Positions 1 through 9,093 of a DNA stretch of 64,000 bases are shown in pieces. The position numbers were made by a program, and so were the translations under genes. Position 1 is the first letter of the stretch, and every line of letters starts with the position of its first letter. The DNA is from Thermohalobaculum sp050043005. Its GTDB lineage: Bacteria; Pseudomonadota; Alphaproteobacteria; Rhodobacterales; Rhodobacteraceae. Under the pieces are notes generated by a model, which saw only the letters and a program-made list of their open reading frames with translations, made no database searches and had not been told where the DNA came from. The DNA lies in NCBI GenBank assembly GCA_050043005.1, contig JBHJIZ010000113.1:1-64000 (forward strand), written 5' to 3'.

Positions 1-2
1 CC

Positions 3-974
3 TCCGGAAGACGCGCAGACGCGCGCGGCATCGAGATCGAGCTGGATCTTGCCATCTCGCACCGGCGCGCCGAGACACTGCGCGCGCGTGCCTATGATGG
101 CGATGTCGCCCGCGTGTGTGTTCCCGCCGAAATCGGTCTCGAATGGATTCACGCGACGGCGGATCCGTCGATGGACCTGGCGCATCCAATGCGTGGTCCC
201 TATCGAACCCGGCGTGACGGTGCTGCCGATCTGCATCGTCTGGCCATCACGCTCTGCAAGCAGGCGCGATTGCTGCCCGCGGCGGTTGTCGCGGCTGTTC
301 CGCTCGACCGCGCACGGGCCCTGGCGAGTGACGCTGGGCTTTCGATCCTGGACGAGATGCTTGTGCACCGCGCCGCCGATGCTGCGATTAAGATGAACCG
401 GGTCTCTGGCGCCAAGGTGCCAACCCGGTTTGCCGAGGCCGGCCGGGTCCATGTTTTCAGGCCCGAAGATGGTGGTGAGGAGCACTATGCTGTCGAGGTC
501 GGGTCACCCCAACGTGACGCGCCGGTTTTGTCGCGGCTGCATTCAGCCTGTTTTACGGGCGATGTCGTCGGTTCTCTGAAATGCGATTGTGGGCCGCAAT
601 TGGCGACAGCGATGCAGCAAATCGCCGACGAAGGGGCAGGCGTGCTGCTCTATATGAATCAGGAGGGTCGCGGCATCGGTCTGGCCAACAAGATGCGCGC
701 CTATGCGTTGCAGGATCAGGGGTATGACACGGTCGAAGCCAACCACCGGTTGGGGTTCGAAGACGATGAACGCGATTTCCGGCTGGGTGCGGAGATCCTG
801 AAAGCTCTGGGGTTCTCGTCAGTGCGGCTGATGACGAACAACCCGGGCAAGATTGCGATGATGCAAGCCTCGGGCGTCGAGGTTGCCGAGCGTGTTCCGC
901 TAAAGGTGGGTGAGACGGCTCAGAACAAGGCCTATCTGGCAACCAAGGCCGCGAAGAGTGGCCACCTTTTGTGA
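3..974 (+). CDS. ribA: GTP cyclohydrolase II, RibA (5' end outside window)
   Basis: This enzyme opens GTP in the first step of riboflavin synthesis. The reading frame is open from the window edge, so the N-terminus is missing; 323 residues are visible. The C-terminal half carries the zinc motif C-x10-C-x-C (CFTGDVVGSLKCDC), followed by the catalytic segment NQEGRGIGL and the TNNPGK substrate loop, so the domain looks intact. The N-terminal part is the extra domain usual in alphaproteobacterial RibA. The stop is followed by a hairpin (998-1047). It matters here because the RibB protein at 36055-37170 has a GCHII-like tail without these cysteines. Confidence 0.93.
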   Translation, partial: SGRRADARGIEIELDLAISHRRAETLRARAYDGDVARVCVPAEIGLEWIHATADPSMDLAHPMRGPYRTRRDGAADLHRLAITLCKQARLLPAAVVAAVPLDRARALASDAGLSILDEMLVHRAADAAIKMNRVSGAKVPTRFAEAGRVHVFRPEDGGEEHYAVEVGSPQRDAPVLSRLHSACFTGDVVGSLKCDCGPQLATAMQQIADEGAGVLLYMNQEGRGIGLANKMRAYALQDQGYDTVEANHRLGFEDDERDFRLGAEILKALGFSSVRLMTNNPGKIAMMQASGVEVAERVPLKVGETAQNKAYLATKAAKSGHLL

Positions 975-997
975 AATTGGCTGGTGTCGTGCTTGAG

Positions 998-1047
998 CAA
1001 GCCCGCCACCTCCCCCACCCGCCCACCCATGCGAGCTGGCGGGCTTG
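998..1047. other. Inverted repeat after ribA
   Basis: CAAGCCCGCCA (998-1008) pairs perfectly over 11 bp with TGGCGGGCTTG (1037-1047) around a 28-base loop. No T-tract follows, so it is not a classic intrinsic terminator; it may end or stabilise the ribA message. Its position argues that translation of the next gene starts downstream of it. Confidence 0.4.
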
Positions 1048-1081
1048 TCGCCGCCTGCCGGCGCCGAAGTGTTCCGATCTG

Positions 1082-1564
1082 GTGGTCAATCGACTGGGAG
1101 CTCGTTTCAAAGGACGGCGGTTTCCGTGCGCTATCGGACGCGGGGGTATCGTCGCAGAAAAGCGGGAAGGTGATCTGTCGACGCCGGTCGGTTCTTTTCG
1201 ACTGATGTGGGTGTACGTGCGTCCCGATCGGCTCACCCTGCCTGAGACGTGTTTGCCAATTCGACCGCTTGATCATCGTCAAGGCTGGTCCGAGGCGCCG
1301 GAGGATCCCGCGTACAACCAGCCAATTCGGCACCCGCACCCGTATCCAGCCGACCGGATGCGTCGAGGCGACCCTCTTTATGACCTGTGCGTCGTCACTG
1401 ATCAGAATACGGATCCGGTTGTGCCGGGATCAGGCAGTGCGATCTTTGTGCACCTGTGGCGAAAGCCTCGTCATCCCACCGCCGGCTGCATTGCATTCCG
1501 GCGGAAGGATCTGCTCTGGATTCTCCGGGGCTGGTCGCCGCAAAGCCGACTGATCATTCGATAG
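1082..1564 (+). CDS. L,D-transpeptidase family protein (YkuD fold)
   Basis: The C-terminal half shows the YkuD catalytic signature: a His in GSAIFVHLW and the nucleophilic Cys in TAGCIAF, as in L,D-transpeptidases that cross-link peptidoglycan or attach proteins to it. The family usually has about 160-170 residues and begins just before the sequence RLGARFKGRRFPC. The frame stays open up to a GTG at 971 that overlaps the ribA stop, but that would add 37 unusual residues and run through the 998-1047 hairpin, so I prefer GTG 1082 (160 residues). No strong ribosome binding site is visible for either start. No signal peptide is apparent, so the cellular location is unclear. Confidence 0.72.
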   Translation: MVNRLGARFKGRRFPCAIGRGGIVAEKREGDLSTPVGSFRLMWVYVRPDRLTLPETCLPIRPLDHRQGWSEAPEDPAYNQPIRHPHPYPADRMRRGDPLYDLCVVTDQNTDPVVPGSGSAIFVHLWRKPRHPTAGCIAFRRKDLLWILRGWSPQSRLIIR

Positions 1565-1573
1565 ACCGGTGGC

Positions 1574-1798
1574 TCAGAATGTCGCGCGATCCAACTGCAA
1601 CGAGATCCTAGAAAGCCTGAGCGCCTCGGCCCGTGCATCGAACTCTATCGGCTTTGCAAGCGCACTTTGAACATCGGCGCGGGTCATGCCCACATCGCGC
1701 AAGATCCGGTCATCCTTCTCCAGAAGCTCTCGCAATTGGCTCCGGTTCCGCAGTTCTTTGAACCAGGCTTTCGCCAGCGGCTTGAAGTAGCTCAACAT
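1574..1798 (-). CDS. DUF1127 (YjiS-like) small protein
   Basis: This is a 74-residue protein whose C-terminal part, RILRDVGMTRADVQSALAKP, is the DUF1127 signature found in small alphaproteobacterial proteins; some members bind RNA or affect phosphate and carbon metabolism. Two ATGs are close together. AGGAG lies about eight bases before the inner one at 1798 but only two before the outer one at 1804, so the inner start is chosen. It is transcribed divergently from the LysR gene at 1921, with a palindrome in the shared upstream region. Confidence 0.85.
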   Translation of the reverse strand: MLSYFKPLAKAWFKELRNRSQLRELLEKDDRILRDVGMTRADVQSALAKPIEFDARAEALRLSRISLQLDRATF

Positions 1799-1897
1799 GG
1801 TCATTCTCCTGTGATCCGGACGGCACCGCGCCGTCTCTGGAACTCAAGATGCGGTCTGACTTGGCATCAGAAAAGCTAAAACAATTGACGTGTGGCG

Positions 1898-1910
1898 TTA
1901 GAATCTCTAA
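1898..1910. promoter_or_regulatory. T-N11-A palindrome, candidate LysR operator
   Basis: TTAGAATCTCTAA is a 13-base palindrome (TTAGA/TCTAA) with the T-N11-A form typical of LysR-type binding sites. It sits 10 bases before the LysR start codon and in the region shared with the divergent DUF1127 gene. A TTGACG (1885-1890) followed 17 bases later by TAAATC could be a promoter overlapping it. Autoregulation is an inference. Confidence 0.35.
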
Positions 1911-1920
1911 ATCATAACTT

Positions 1921-2826
1921 ATGAACAAGATCGTACACATTCCTGCCCCGTCCGCCTCGCTGGATGTCGATGTCCTGCGCTCGTTCATTGCGATCGTTGA
2001 AGGCGGCTCTATCGCCGCGGCAGCGGACCGTGTCGGGCGCACGGCCGGTGCCGTGTCGATGCAGGTCAAGAAGCTCGAGGATATGCTGGGTCGATCGCTG
2101 TTCGAAAGGACGCGGCAGGGCATGTTGCTCACCGCCGAAGGCGACAGGCTGCTCGACTACGCACGGCGGATGGTGGAACTGAACCGCGAGGCCATGCAGG
2201 CGTTCTCTGAACCTGAGCTCGACGGCACGGTGAGCGTTGGGATTGTCGACAGCTTCAAAGGTGAGCGGCTGGCCGAGGTGCTGGGTAACTTCGCCTGTTG
2301 TTATTCGAAAGCCACAGTGAATGTGGCGATGTCCAACACGGTCAATCTGGTTCCGGATCTCGATGCCGGAAAATACGACGTGATTATGATGACGCCTGGC
2401 GGTGCACATGCGCAACGCGACGGCGATATCTTGGTGCATGAGGAACCACTGGTCTGGATCGCCCGCGAAGGCGGACGCGCCATGCGTGCCCGCCCGGTTC
2501 CGATTTCGGTCGCCGACAATGGATGTGCCTGGCGCAAACTCGCAATGGAATCGCTTGCGGGTGCCGATGTTGCGACGCGCATTGCCTATATCTCGGATCA
2601 TGACAGTGGTCAGCTTGCCGCCGTGCAGGCCGATCTCGCTGTGGCCCCAATGCCGCGCAGCTATCTGCAGCCCGGGCTGGTCGAACTTGGCACGCGGGAT
2701 GGCTATCCGAAGCTGGGAAACGCGCGTCTTGTGATGCGAATCTCGGAAGGGGCTTCAGGCACCGCGCGGGCGTTGGCGGCGCGCATCGCCGAAAGCTACG
2801 GGAAACGGATCGACATCGCGAACTAG
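1921..2826 (+). CDS. LysR family transcriptional regulator
   Basis: This 301-residue protein has the LysR plan. A winged helix-turn-helix lies at about residues 16-75 (SIAAAADRVGRTAGAVSMQVKKLE) and a periplasmic-binding-protein-like effector domain runs from about 100 to 295. It is full length for the family. The ligand and targets are unknown. The nearest divergent gene encodes a DUF1127 protein, and a T-N11-A palindrome lies between them, so autoregulation or control of that gene is possible. The next gene downstream (rimP) is separated by a hairpin leader and terminator, so the two are probably not co-transcribed. Confidence 0.9.
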   Translation: MNKIVHIPAPSASLDVDVLRSFIAIVEGGSIAAAADRVGRTAGAVSMQVKKLEDMLGRSLFERTRQGMLLTAEGDRLLDYARRMVELNREAMQAFSEPELDGTVSVGIVDSFKGERLAEVLGNFACCYSKATVNVAMSNTVNLVPDLDAGKYDVIMMTPGGAHAQRDGDILVHEEPLVWIAREGGRAMRARPVPISVADNGCAWRKLAMESLAGADVATRIAYISDHDSGQLAAVQADLAVAPMPRSYLQPGLVELGTRDGYPKLGNARLVMRISEGASGTARALAARIAESYGKRIDIAN

Positions 2827-2881
2827 CGCAGGGGTTGCGAATCCCGAACCGCAGGCGTATATCCCGCTCAACATCGCGGCG

Positions 2882-2945
2882 GCCTCGCTGGCACCAGCGG
2901 GACCCCCACCGGGTTTAGCGAGGCGGGCTGCGGGCCCGTTTTTTT
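2882..2945 (+). terminator. Hairpin plus intrinsic terminator in the rimP leader
   Basis: An 8-bp perfect stem, GCCTCGCT (2882-2889) with AGCGAGGC (2917-2924), is followed immediately by CGGGC-TGCGG-GCCCG (2924-2938) and seven T residues (2939-2945). The second element is a textbook intrinsic terminator. It ends only 22 bases before the probable rimP start at 2968. It may terminate the LysR transcript, or act as an attenuator for the rimP-nusA-infB operon if the promoter lies upstream; the two stems share base 2924. Confidence 0.7.
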
Positions 2946-2967
2946 GTCTCTGACCCAAGGACCTGCG

Positions 2968-3561
2968 TTGACCAACATGATCGCCAAAGCTCCGATCGAT
3001 CAGCGAATGGCAGCCATCGTGCAGCCTGTGATCGAGGATTTGGGTTTCGAGTTGGTTCGTCTGCGTTTGATGTCGGGCAAGAGGATGACGCTGCAGATCA
3101 TGGCAGAGCGCCCGGATGGCACGATCGAAGTGGAGGATTGCGCCGAGATCAGCCGCACAGTCTCGGCCGTTCTGGACGTCGAAGATCCGATCGCGCGCGA
3201 ATACACGCTCGAGGTGTCTTCGCCCGGTATCGCCCGCCCGTTGACCCGCTTGACCGATTTCGACCGGTGGGGAGGCCACGAGGCGAAGCTGGAGACGACC
3301 GACTTGATCGATGGACGGCGCCGCTTCAAGGGCATCCTGTGCGGAACCGAGAAGACGGAAGTTCTTATCGAGATCGACGAAGGCACGATCGGGTTGGAGT
3401 TCGACTGGCTCTCGGACGCAAAACTGGTGCTGACGGATGATCTGATCCGGGAAAGCCTGCGACGCTCGAAACGTGAATTCAACGCCGAAGATTATGATGA
3501 AGTCGTCGAAACCGACGATGAACAAAGAGAGGATGGACCGAACATGAAAGCGGACGCCTGA
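2968..3561 (+). CDS. rimP: Ribosome maturation factor RimP
   Basis: RimP helps assemble the 30S subunit. The 197-residue protein has the conserved N-terminal core (VIQPVIEDLGFELV-type segment and the LEVSSPGIARPL motif) followed by the Sm-like C-terminal domain (residues about 95-165) and an acidic tail. A TTG at 2968 is chosen: AAGGA lies seven bases before it and it gives the usual alphaproteobacterial start (x-TN-x-IAKA-x-ID); an ATG at 2977 is the alternative. It is the first gene of the rimP-nusA-ylxR-infB operon, with nusA starting one base after its stop. Confidence 0.93.
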   Translation: MTNMIAKAPIDQRMAAIVQPVIEDLGFELVRLRLMSGKRMTLQIMAERPDGTIEVEDCAEISRTVSAVLDVEDPIAREYTLEVSSPGIARPLTRLTDFDRWGGHEAKLETTDLIDGRRRFKGILCGTEKTEVLIEIDEGTIGLEFDWLSDAKLVLTDDLIRESLRRSKREFNAEDYDEVVETDDEQREDGPNMKADA

Positions 3562-3562
3562 G

Positions 3563-5179
3563 ATGGTCAGCGCAAACCGTCTGGAGTTGCTGCAGATCGC
3601 TGATGCGGTGGCACGGGAAAAGCTGATCGACCGGGAACTGGTCATCGAAGCCATGGAGGACTCCATGGGCAAGGCCGCGCGTCAGAAATACGGCGCCGAG
3701 TACGACATTCGGGCGTTCATCGACCGCAAGACGGGCGAGACGACGATGCATCGCGCCATGGAAGTGGTCGAGGAAGTCGAGAATCACTTCACCGAGATCA
3801 CCGTCGAAGAGGCGCGCATCAAGGACCCCGAGGCCGAGCTTGGCTCGTTCGTGGTCGATCCTCTGCCGCCGATGGATTTCGGGCGTATCGCAGCGCAGAC
3901 CGCCAAGCAGGTTATTGTTCAGCAGATTCGTGACGCCGAGCGTGCGCGTCAATACGAGGAATTCAAGGACCGTGTCGGCGAGATCATCAACGGCATCGTG
4001 AAGCGCACCGAATACGGCAACGTCGTCGTGGATCTTGGCCGGGCCGAAGCGATCGTGCGCCGGGACCAGTTGATCCCGCGTGAGGCGTTCCGCAATGGCG
4101 ACCGCATTCGCTGCTATATTCGCGATGTTCGTTCCGAGACACGCGGACCTCAGATCTTCCTGTCCCGCACAGCGCCAGAATTCATGGCGAAGCTCTTCGC
4201 GCAGGAAGTGCCCGAAATCTACGACGGTATCATCGAGGTGAAGGCGGTCGCACGTGATCCAGGATCGCGCGCGAAGATCGGCGTGATTTCGTACGACAAT
4301 TCGATTGATCCGGTCGGTGCCTGTGTCGGTATGCGCGGATCGCGCGTGCAGGCCGTGGTGAACGAACTGCAAGGTGAAAAGATCGACATCATCCCGTGGA
4401 ACGACGACGCGGCGACTTTCATCGTCAATGCGTTGCAACCCGCGGAGGTGACGAAGGGCGTGATGGACGATGACGCCCAGCGCATCGAAGTCGTGGTTCC
4501 GGACGAACAGCTCTCTCAGGCAATTGGCCGTCGCGGTCAGAACGTGCGGCTCGCCTCTCAGCTGACCGGCTGGGACATCGATATCATGACGGAGGCCGAG
4601 GAATCCGAACGTCGGCAGGCAGAGTTCCGCGAACGCACGGGCATGTTCCAGGAGCATATGAACGTCGACGAGATGGTCGCGCAGCTTCTGGTCTCGGAAG
4701 GGTTCACCTCACTCGAGGAGGTCGCATTCGTCGAGCTGGACGAGCTGCTTGTGATCGACGGGTTCGACGAATCCACGGCGGAAGAGCTTCAGGCCCGTGC
4801 CCGCGAGAGCTTGGAAGAGTTCAACCAGAAGACCTTGGACGAGGCCCGCGCGCTGGGGGCACAGGACGATCTGATCGAGATCGAGGGCCTGACGCCCCAA
4901 ATGGTGTTGGCGCTTTCCAATGATGGTGTCCTGGATCTAGAGACATTTGCGACCTGCGCAGATTGGGAACTGGCCGGAGGTTACACCGTTGTCGACGGCA
5001 AACGCGTCAAGGATGACGGCGTTCTGGAGCCATTCGGCGTTAGCTTGGAAGAAGCCCAGTACCTCATCATGAAGGCGCGTATCGAGCTTGGCATGGTCGA
5101 TCCGAACGCCATTCTAGCCGATGCCGAAGCTGCACAGGCCGAGGCTGAAGAAGAAGCGGAGGAAGAAACGACCGCGTGA
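3563..5179 (+). CDS. nusA: Transcription termination/antitermination protein NusA
   Basis: NusA binds RNA polymerase and nascent RNA to modulate pausing, termination and antitermination. The 538-residue protein has the N-terminal RNAP-binding domain (about 1-125), an S1 domain (about 135-200), two KH domains (about 230-345, including VGMRGSRVQAV and AIGRRGQNVRLAS), and then the acidic helix-hairpin repeats usual in proteobacterial NusA, ending in an alanine/glutamate-rich tail. It lies between rimP and ylxR in the standard operon order, one base after the rimP stop. Confidence 0.97.
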   Translation: MVSANRLELLQIADAVAREKLIDRELVIEAMEDSMGKAARQKYGAEYDIRAFIDRKTGETTMHRAMEVVEEVENHFTEITVEEARIKDPEAELGSFVVDPLPPMDFGRIAAQTAKQVIVQQIRDAERARQYEEFKDRVGEIINGIVKRTEYGNVVVDLGRAEAIVRRDQLIPREAFRNGDRIRCYIRDVRSETRGPQIFLSRTAPEFMAKLFAQEVPEIYDGIIEVKAVARDPGSRAKIGVISYDNSIDPVGACVGMRGSRVQAVVNELQGEKIDIIPWNDDAATFIVNALQPAEVTKGVMDDDAQRIEVVVPDEQLSQAIGRRGQNVRLASQLTGWDIDIMTEAEESERRQAEFRERTGMFQEHMNVDEMVAQLLVSEGFTSLEEVAFVELDELLVIDGFDESTAEELQARARESLEEFNQKTLDEARALGAQDDLIEIEGLTPQMVLALSNDGVLDLETFATCADWELAGGYTVVDGKRVKDDGVLEPFGVSLEEAQYLIMKARIELGMVDPNAILADAEAAQAEAEEEAEEETTA

Positions 5180-5214
5180 ACGCATTCGCTCACATAAACA
5201 AGCCGGAGGGCTCG

Positions 5215-5946
5215 ATGGCCCGTGGTGGCAGGAAGAAAGCTCGGACGGCACCCGAGCGCCGCTGCATCGCCACGGGCGAAAGCGGCGCGACCGACCGTTT
5301 GATCCGCTTCGTGCTGTCTCCCGATGGTCATGTGGTGCCCGATCTTGCGGCCAAGCTTCCTGGACGGGGTGCGTGGCTGACCGCGGATCGTGCTCTGGTT
5401 GGGGATGCGGTGAAGCGCAATGCGTTCAATCGCGCGTTTCGGACAGTCGTCACTGTCGCGGATGATCTCTCCGATCAGATCGAGGCTCTCCTCGCCCGTC
5501 GGCTGATCGAAACGCTGAGCCTCGCACGCAAGGCAGGTGCCGCAGTGACAGGTGCCGAGAAGGTTCGCGCGCACATCCTTTCCGGCGATGCGGCGACACT
5601 GTTTCAGGCGACTGACGGGGCGCCGGACGGCGTTGGCAAGTTGCGCTCTTTGGCCGAGAAAGCGGGAGAAGGTCGGATTTCGCGCATTCAGGTGTTGAAT
5701 CGCTTGGAATTGGGTTTGGCTTTTGGGCGCGAGTTTGCCATACATGCCGCGCTCGACGCAGGTGGTTTCGCGGTGCGCGCCGATTTGGAGGCTGCGCGCC
5801 TATCCGGTTTTCGGGACGAAGCCGAGGTGGACTTGCCTTCCGGGCAGCAATCGGGACTGCAGGTTGGCTATTCTGTACCTTCGGTAATGAGTGATGACGA
5901 ATGTGGAACGCCGGTGACCGGCGTTGGGAAACAGGACGATCAATGA
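5215..5946 (+). CDS. YlxR-family RNA-binding protein with L7Ae-like domain (DUF448)
   Basis: The N-terminal half is the YlxR/DUF448 domain (PERRCIATGE, then GRGAWLTADR), usually encoded between nusA and infB. The C-terminal half (about residues 80-180, LSLARKAGAAVTGAEKV) resembles the L7Ae/L30e ribosomal fold, a fusion common in alphaproteobacteria. A GGAGG sits four bases before ATG 5215, so that start is preferred over a GTG at 5176 that overlaps the nusA stop. The protein is predicted to bind RNA, but its role is poorly defined. Its stop overlaps the infB start as ATGA (5943-5946), so translation is probably coupled. Confidence 0.9.
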   Translation: MARGGRKKARTAPERRCIATGESGATDRLIRFVLSPDGHVVPDLAAKLPGRGAWLTADRALVGDAVKRNAFNRAFRTVVTVADDLSDQIEALLARRLIETLSLARKAGAAVTGAEKVRAHILSGDAATLFQATDGAPDGVGKLRSLAEKAGEGRISRIQVLNRLELGLAFGREFAIHAALDAGGFAVRADLEAARLSGFRDEAEVDLPSGQQSGLQVGYSVPSVMSDDECGTPVTGVGKQDDQ

Positions 5947-8924
5947 GCGAGCACGATAGCGGCGACAAGAAGGGTGGCCCGCGCGGCCGTGGTGGGCCAG
6001 GCGGGCGGAGTGGATCCGTTCGGCAGAGCTTCAGCCATGGACGATCCAAGGCTGTCGTCGTCGAAAAGAAGCGCAAACGGATCATTCCAGCCGGAGGGGC
6101 TGCGAGCGGTGTCGCTGCAGCTGCAGCCGCCGCTGCTGCAGCGAAGGCCAAGGATGCGCCCGCCAAGCCGTCGGATTCGTCTGTCGATCCGGAAATCCAG
6201 CGCCGCGCTGCGGCCGTTGCGGCGGCGAGCGCTGCCGCTCAGCGCGCCGCGGTCGAAGCAAAGGTTGCGCCGCAGAGCGCTGACGTTGAAGCGCCCGTAG
6301 CGGCGCCTGCGGACACGGTCGAGATACCGGAATCGCAGCAAGTGCCTGCGGCGGAAACACCGGCGACTGTCGAGGCACCGGCTGCTGTCGAAAAGCAACC
6401 CGAACTCGCGGAAGCGGCTCCGGCCGCCGTCGCTGCCTCCGCGACACCTGCGCCAGCGCCAGAGCGCGAAGCACGCGCACCGCGGCAGTCCGAGCCCGCC
6501 AAGACACCGGCAAACCGCAGGCCGGCCGGCGGCCCGGCCCGGCGCGATGGTCAGGGCGCAGGTCGTGGCGGTGAACGCCGCGGCGGTGGCGCGGCCGACA
6601 AATCGCGCAGTGCAGCGTCCATCTCGAAAGACGAGGCGAAGCGCCGCCTTCTGGCTATCCGTCAGCACCAGAGGGACGAAGAGGCGCGGAAGGTCCGCGA
6701 GGCCGAAGACGAGCAACGCAGGATCGAGGAATCCAAGCGCCGCGCCGCCGAAGCCGCCGAGCGTGAAGCACGCGAGCGTGCGGAAGCCGCTGAACGTGCG
6801 CGCAAGGAAGCCGATGAAGAGGCTGCTCGGAAGACTGCCGCCCGAAAGGCTGCTCAACAAAAGCCGGCCGAAAATTCGGCAAACGCCAAGGCAGATGCTT
6901 CAGCCGCGGCCGCCGGTGCCGAAGCGCGACCTGGCCGTGGCCGGGACGACGATGATCGCGGGCGCAGCAAACCCGGTGTGCCGGACAAGAAGCAGCCTGC
7001 GAACCGCGGACGTGGTGGTGATGACCGCCGTCGCTCGGGCAAGCTGACGATCACGCAGGCCCTGAATGATGGCGACGGTGGTCGTCAACGTTCACTCGCT
7101 GCGATGCGCCGCCGTCAGGAGCGCGAAAAGCGTAAGATGATGGGTGGTCAGACCGAACGCGAGAAAGTCGTGCGTGACGTGGTCATCCCGGAAGCGATCA
7201 CCGTTCAGGAGCTTGGCAACCGAATGGCCGAGCGGGTCACCGATGTGATCAAATCGCTCATGAAAATGGGCGTTATGGCGACGCAGAACCAATCGATCGA
7301 CCAGGACACGGCCGAACTGATCGTCGAGGAATTCGGGCACAAAGTAATCCGTGTGTCCGAAGCAGATGTCGAGGACGCGATCGTGACCGAAGCCGATTCC
7401 GAGGAAACGCTTCTGCCGCGCGCTCCGGTCGTCACCATTATGGGGCATGTCGACCACGGCAAGACCTCGATCCTGGACGCGCTGCGCAAGGCCAATGTCG
7501 TCGCGGGCGAGGCTGGCGGGATCACCCAGCATATCGGTGCTTATCAGGTGAACACCGACGAAGGGGCAAAGGTCACGTTCCTCGATACACCGGGCCACGC
7601 CGCATTTACGTCGATGCGTGCACGCGGTGCCAACGTGACCGATGTGGTCATTCTTGTGGTTGCCGCCGATGACAGCGTGATGCCGCAAACGGTGGAAGCG
7701 ATCAACCACGCCAAAGCGGCGGAAGTTCCAATGATCGTCGCGATCAACAAGGTGGCCCGCGAGGCCGCCGACCCGATTCGCGTGCGGACCGAGTTGCTGC
7801 AGCACAATGTCATCGTCGAGGAAATGTCGGGCGACGTTCTGGATGTAGAGGTCTCAGCAATTACGGGCCAGGGTCTTGATACCTTGATGGAGAACATCGT
7901 TCTACAAGCCGAGTTGCTCGAGCTGAAGGCCAATCCGGATCGTGCCGCTGAAGGCGCCGTAATCGAGGCCAAACTCGACACCGGGCGCGGTCCAGTTGCG
8001 ACCGTGCTCGTCCAACGTGGCACGCTGCGCACCGGCGACATCTTTGTTGTCGGCGAACAGTGGGGCAAAGTTCGTGCGCTGATCAACGATCAAGGCGAAC
8101 GTATCGATCAAGCTGGCCCCTCTGTGCCGGTCGAAGTTCTCGGATTGAACGGTACTCCGGAAGCTGGCGATGTTCTGAACGTCGTCGAAGACGAGGCCAA
8201 GGCCCGCGAAATCGCCGAATACCGTGAGCGGACCAATCGCGAGAAGCAGGCTGCGCAGGGTGCGCGCGCGACTTTGGACCAGCTTCTGGCCCAGGCCCAG
8301 GCAGCGGATGTGAAGGAACTGCCAATCGTCGTGAAAGCCGACGTGCAGGGCTCTTCCGAGGCTATTATTCAGGCGCTGGAGAAGATCGGTAACGAAGAGG
8401 TCAAGGTCCGCGTCCTGCACTCGGGGGTTGGTGCGATCACCGAATCGGACGTCACACTGGCCGATGCCTCGAACGCGCCGATCATTGGCTTCAACGTGCG
8501 TGCAAATGCGCCCGCTCGCGCCTCTGCAAACCAGAAGGGTGTCGAGATCCGCTACTACTCGATCATCTACGATCTGGTCGATGACGTGAAGGCCGCGGCG
8601 TCCGGTTTGCTTTCTGCCGAGATTCGCGAATCCTTTATCGGCTATGCCAAGATCCTGCAGGTCTTCAAGATCACAGGCACCGGCAAGGTGGCAGGCTGCA
8701 TGGTCACCGAGGGCGTTGCACGCCGCTCGGCTGGCGTCAGATTGCTGCGCGACAACGTTGTGATCCACGAGGGTACGCTGAAGACGCTGAAGCGCTTCAA
8801 GGACGAGGTCAAGGAAGTCCAGGTCAGCCAGGAATGCGGCATGGCGTTCGAGAACTACGAGGACATCCGCGAGGACGACGTGATCGAAATCTTCGAACGC
8901 GAAGAGATCGAACGGACGCTGTAA
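5943..8924 (+). CDS. infB: Translation initiation factor IF-2
   Basis: IF-2 is the GTPase that places initiator tRNA on the ribosome. The 993-residue protein begins with an Ala/Arg/Glu-rich low-complexity extension of about 400 residues, as in other alphaproteobacteria. The IF2_N domain and the G domain follow: G1 GHVDHGKT at residues 501-508, DTPGH, and INK for NKxD. Translation factor domains II, III and IV (about 670-990) complete it. The start ATG overlaps the preceding stop. A perfect hairpin follows the stop codon. Confidence 0.97.
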   Translation: MSEHDSGDKKGGPRGRGGPGGRSGSVRQSFSHGRSKAVVVEKKRKRIIPAGGAASGVAAAAAAAAAAKAKDAPAKPSDSSVDPEIQRRAAAVAAASAAAQRAAVEAKVAPQSADVEAPVAAPADTVEIPESQQVPAAETPATVEAPAAVEKQPELAEAAPAAVAASATPAPAPEREARAPRQSEPAKTPANRRPAGGPARRDGQGAGRGGERRGGGAADKSRSAASISKDEAKRRLLAIRQHQRDEEARKVREAEDEQRRIEESKRRAAEAAEREARERAEAAERARKEADEEAARKTAARKAAQQKPAENSANAKADASAAAAGAEARPGRGRDDDDRGRSKPGVPDKKQPANRGRGGDDRRRSGKLTITQALNDGDGGRQRSLAAMRRRQEREKRKMMGGQTEREKVVRDVVIPEAITVQELGNRMAERVTDVIKSLMKMGVMATQNQSIDQDTAELIVEEFGHKVIRVSEADVEDAIVTEADSEETLLPRAPVVTIMGHVDHGKTSILDALRKANVVAGEAGGITQHIGAYQVNTDEGAKVTFLDTPGHAAFTSMRARGANVTDVVILVVAADDSVMPQTVEAINHAKAAEVPMIVAINKVAREAADPIRVRTELLQHNVIVEEMSGDVLDVEVSAITGQGLDTLMENIVLQAELLELKANPDRAAEGAVIEAKLDTGRGPVATVLVQRGTLRTGDIFVVGEQWGKVRALINDQGERIDQAGPSVPVEVLGLNGTPEAGDVLNVVEDEAKAREIAEYRERTNREKQAAQGARATLDQLLAQAQAADVKELPIVVKADVQGSSEAIIQALEKIGNEEVKVRVLHSGVGAITESDVTLADASNAPIIGFNVRANAPARASANQKGVEIRYYSIIYDLVDDVKAAASGLLSAEIRESFIGYAKILQVFKITGTGKVAGCMVTEGVARRSAGVRLLRDNVVIHEGTLKTLKRFKDEVKEVQVSQECGMAFENYEDIREDDVIEIFEREEIERTL

Positions 8925-8925
8925 T

Positions 8926-8954
8926 CGGTAGGGTGCGCACCGCGCACCCTACCG
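8926..8954 (+). terminator. Perfect hairpin after infB (no T-tract)
   Basis: CGGTAGGGTGCGC (8926-8938) pairs with GCGCACCCTACCG (8942-8954) over 13 bp with a 3-base loop, starting two bases after the infB stop. No run of T follows, so it is either a bidirectional or Rho-linked terminator or a 3'-end stabilising structure. Confidence 0.5.
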
Positions 8955-9093
8955 CCTCGGTTCAACACTGTCATCGCCTGCTGCTGACCGTGTCCGAGGA
9001 CAAATCGGTGATACATTGCCCAGTAGGCAAATAGGTCGAAACCCTGCGACAAGATCGATGCGGGCAAATATCTGTAGCGCTTTGGCCGGAATC

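Noticed and set aside
6100..7100. Ala/Arg-rich repeats as a repeat element
   Set aside because: They are the low-complexity N-terminal extension normal for alphaproteobacterial IF-2, not a mobile or regulatory repeat.
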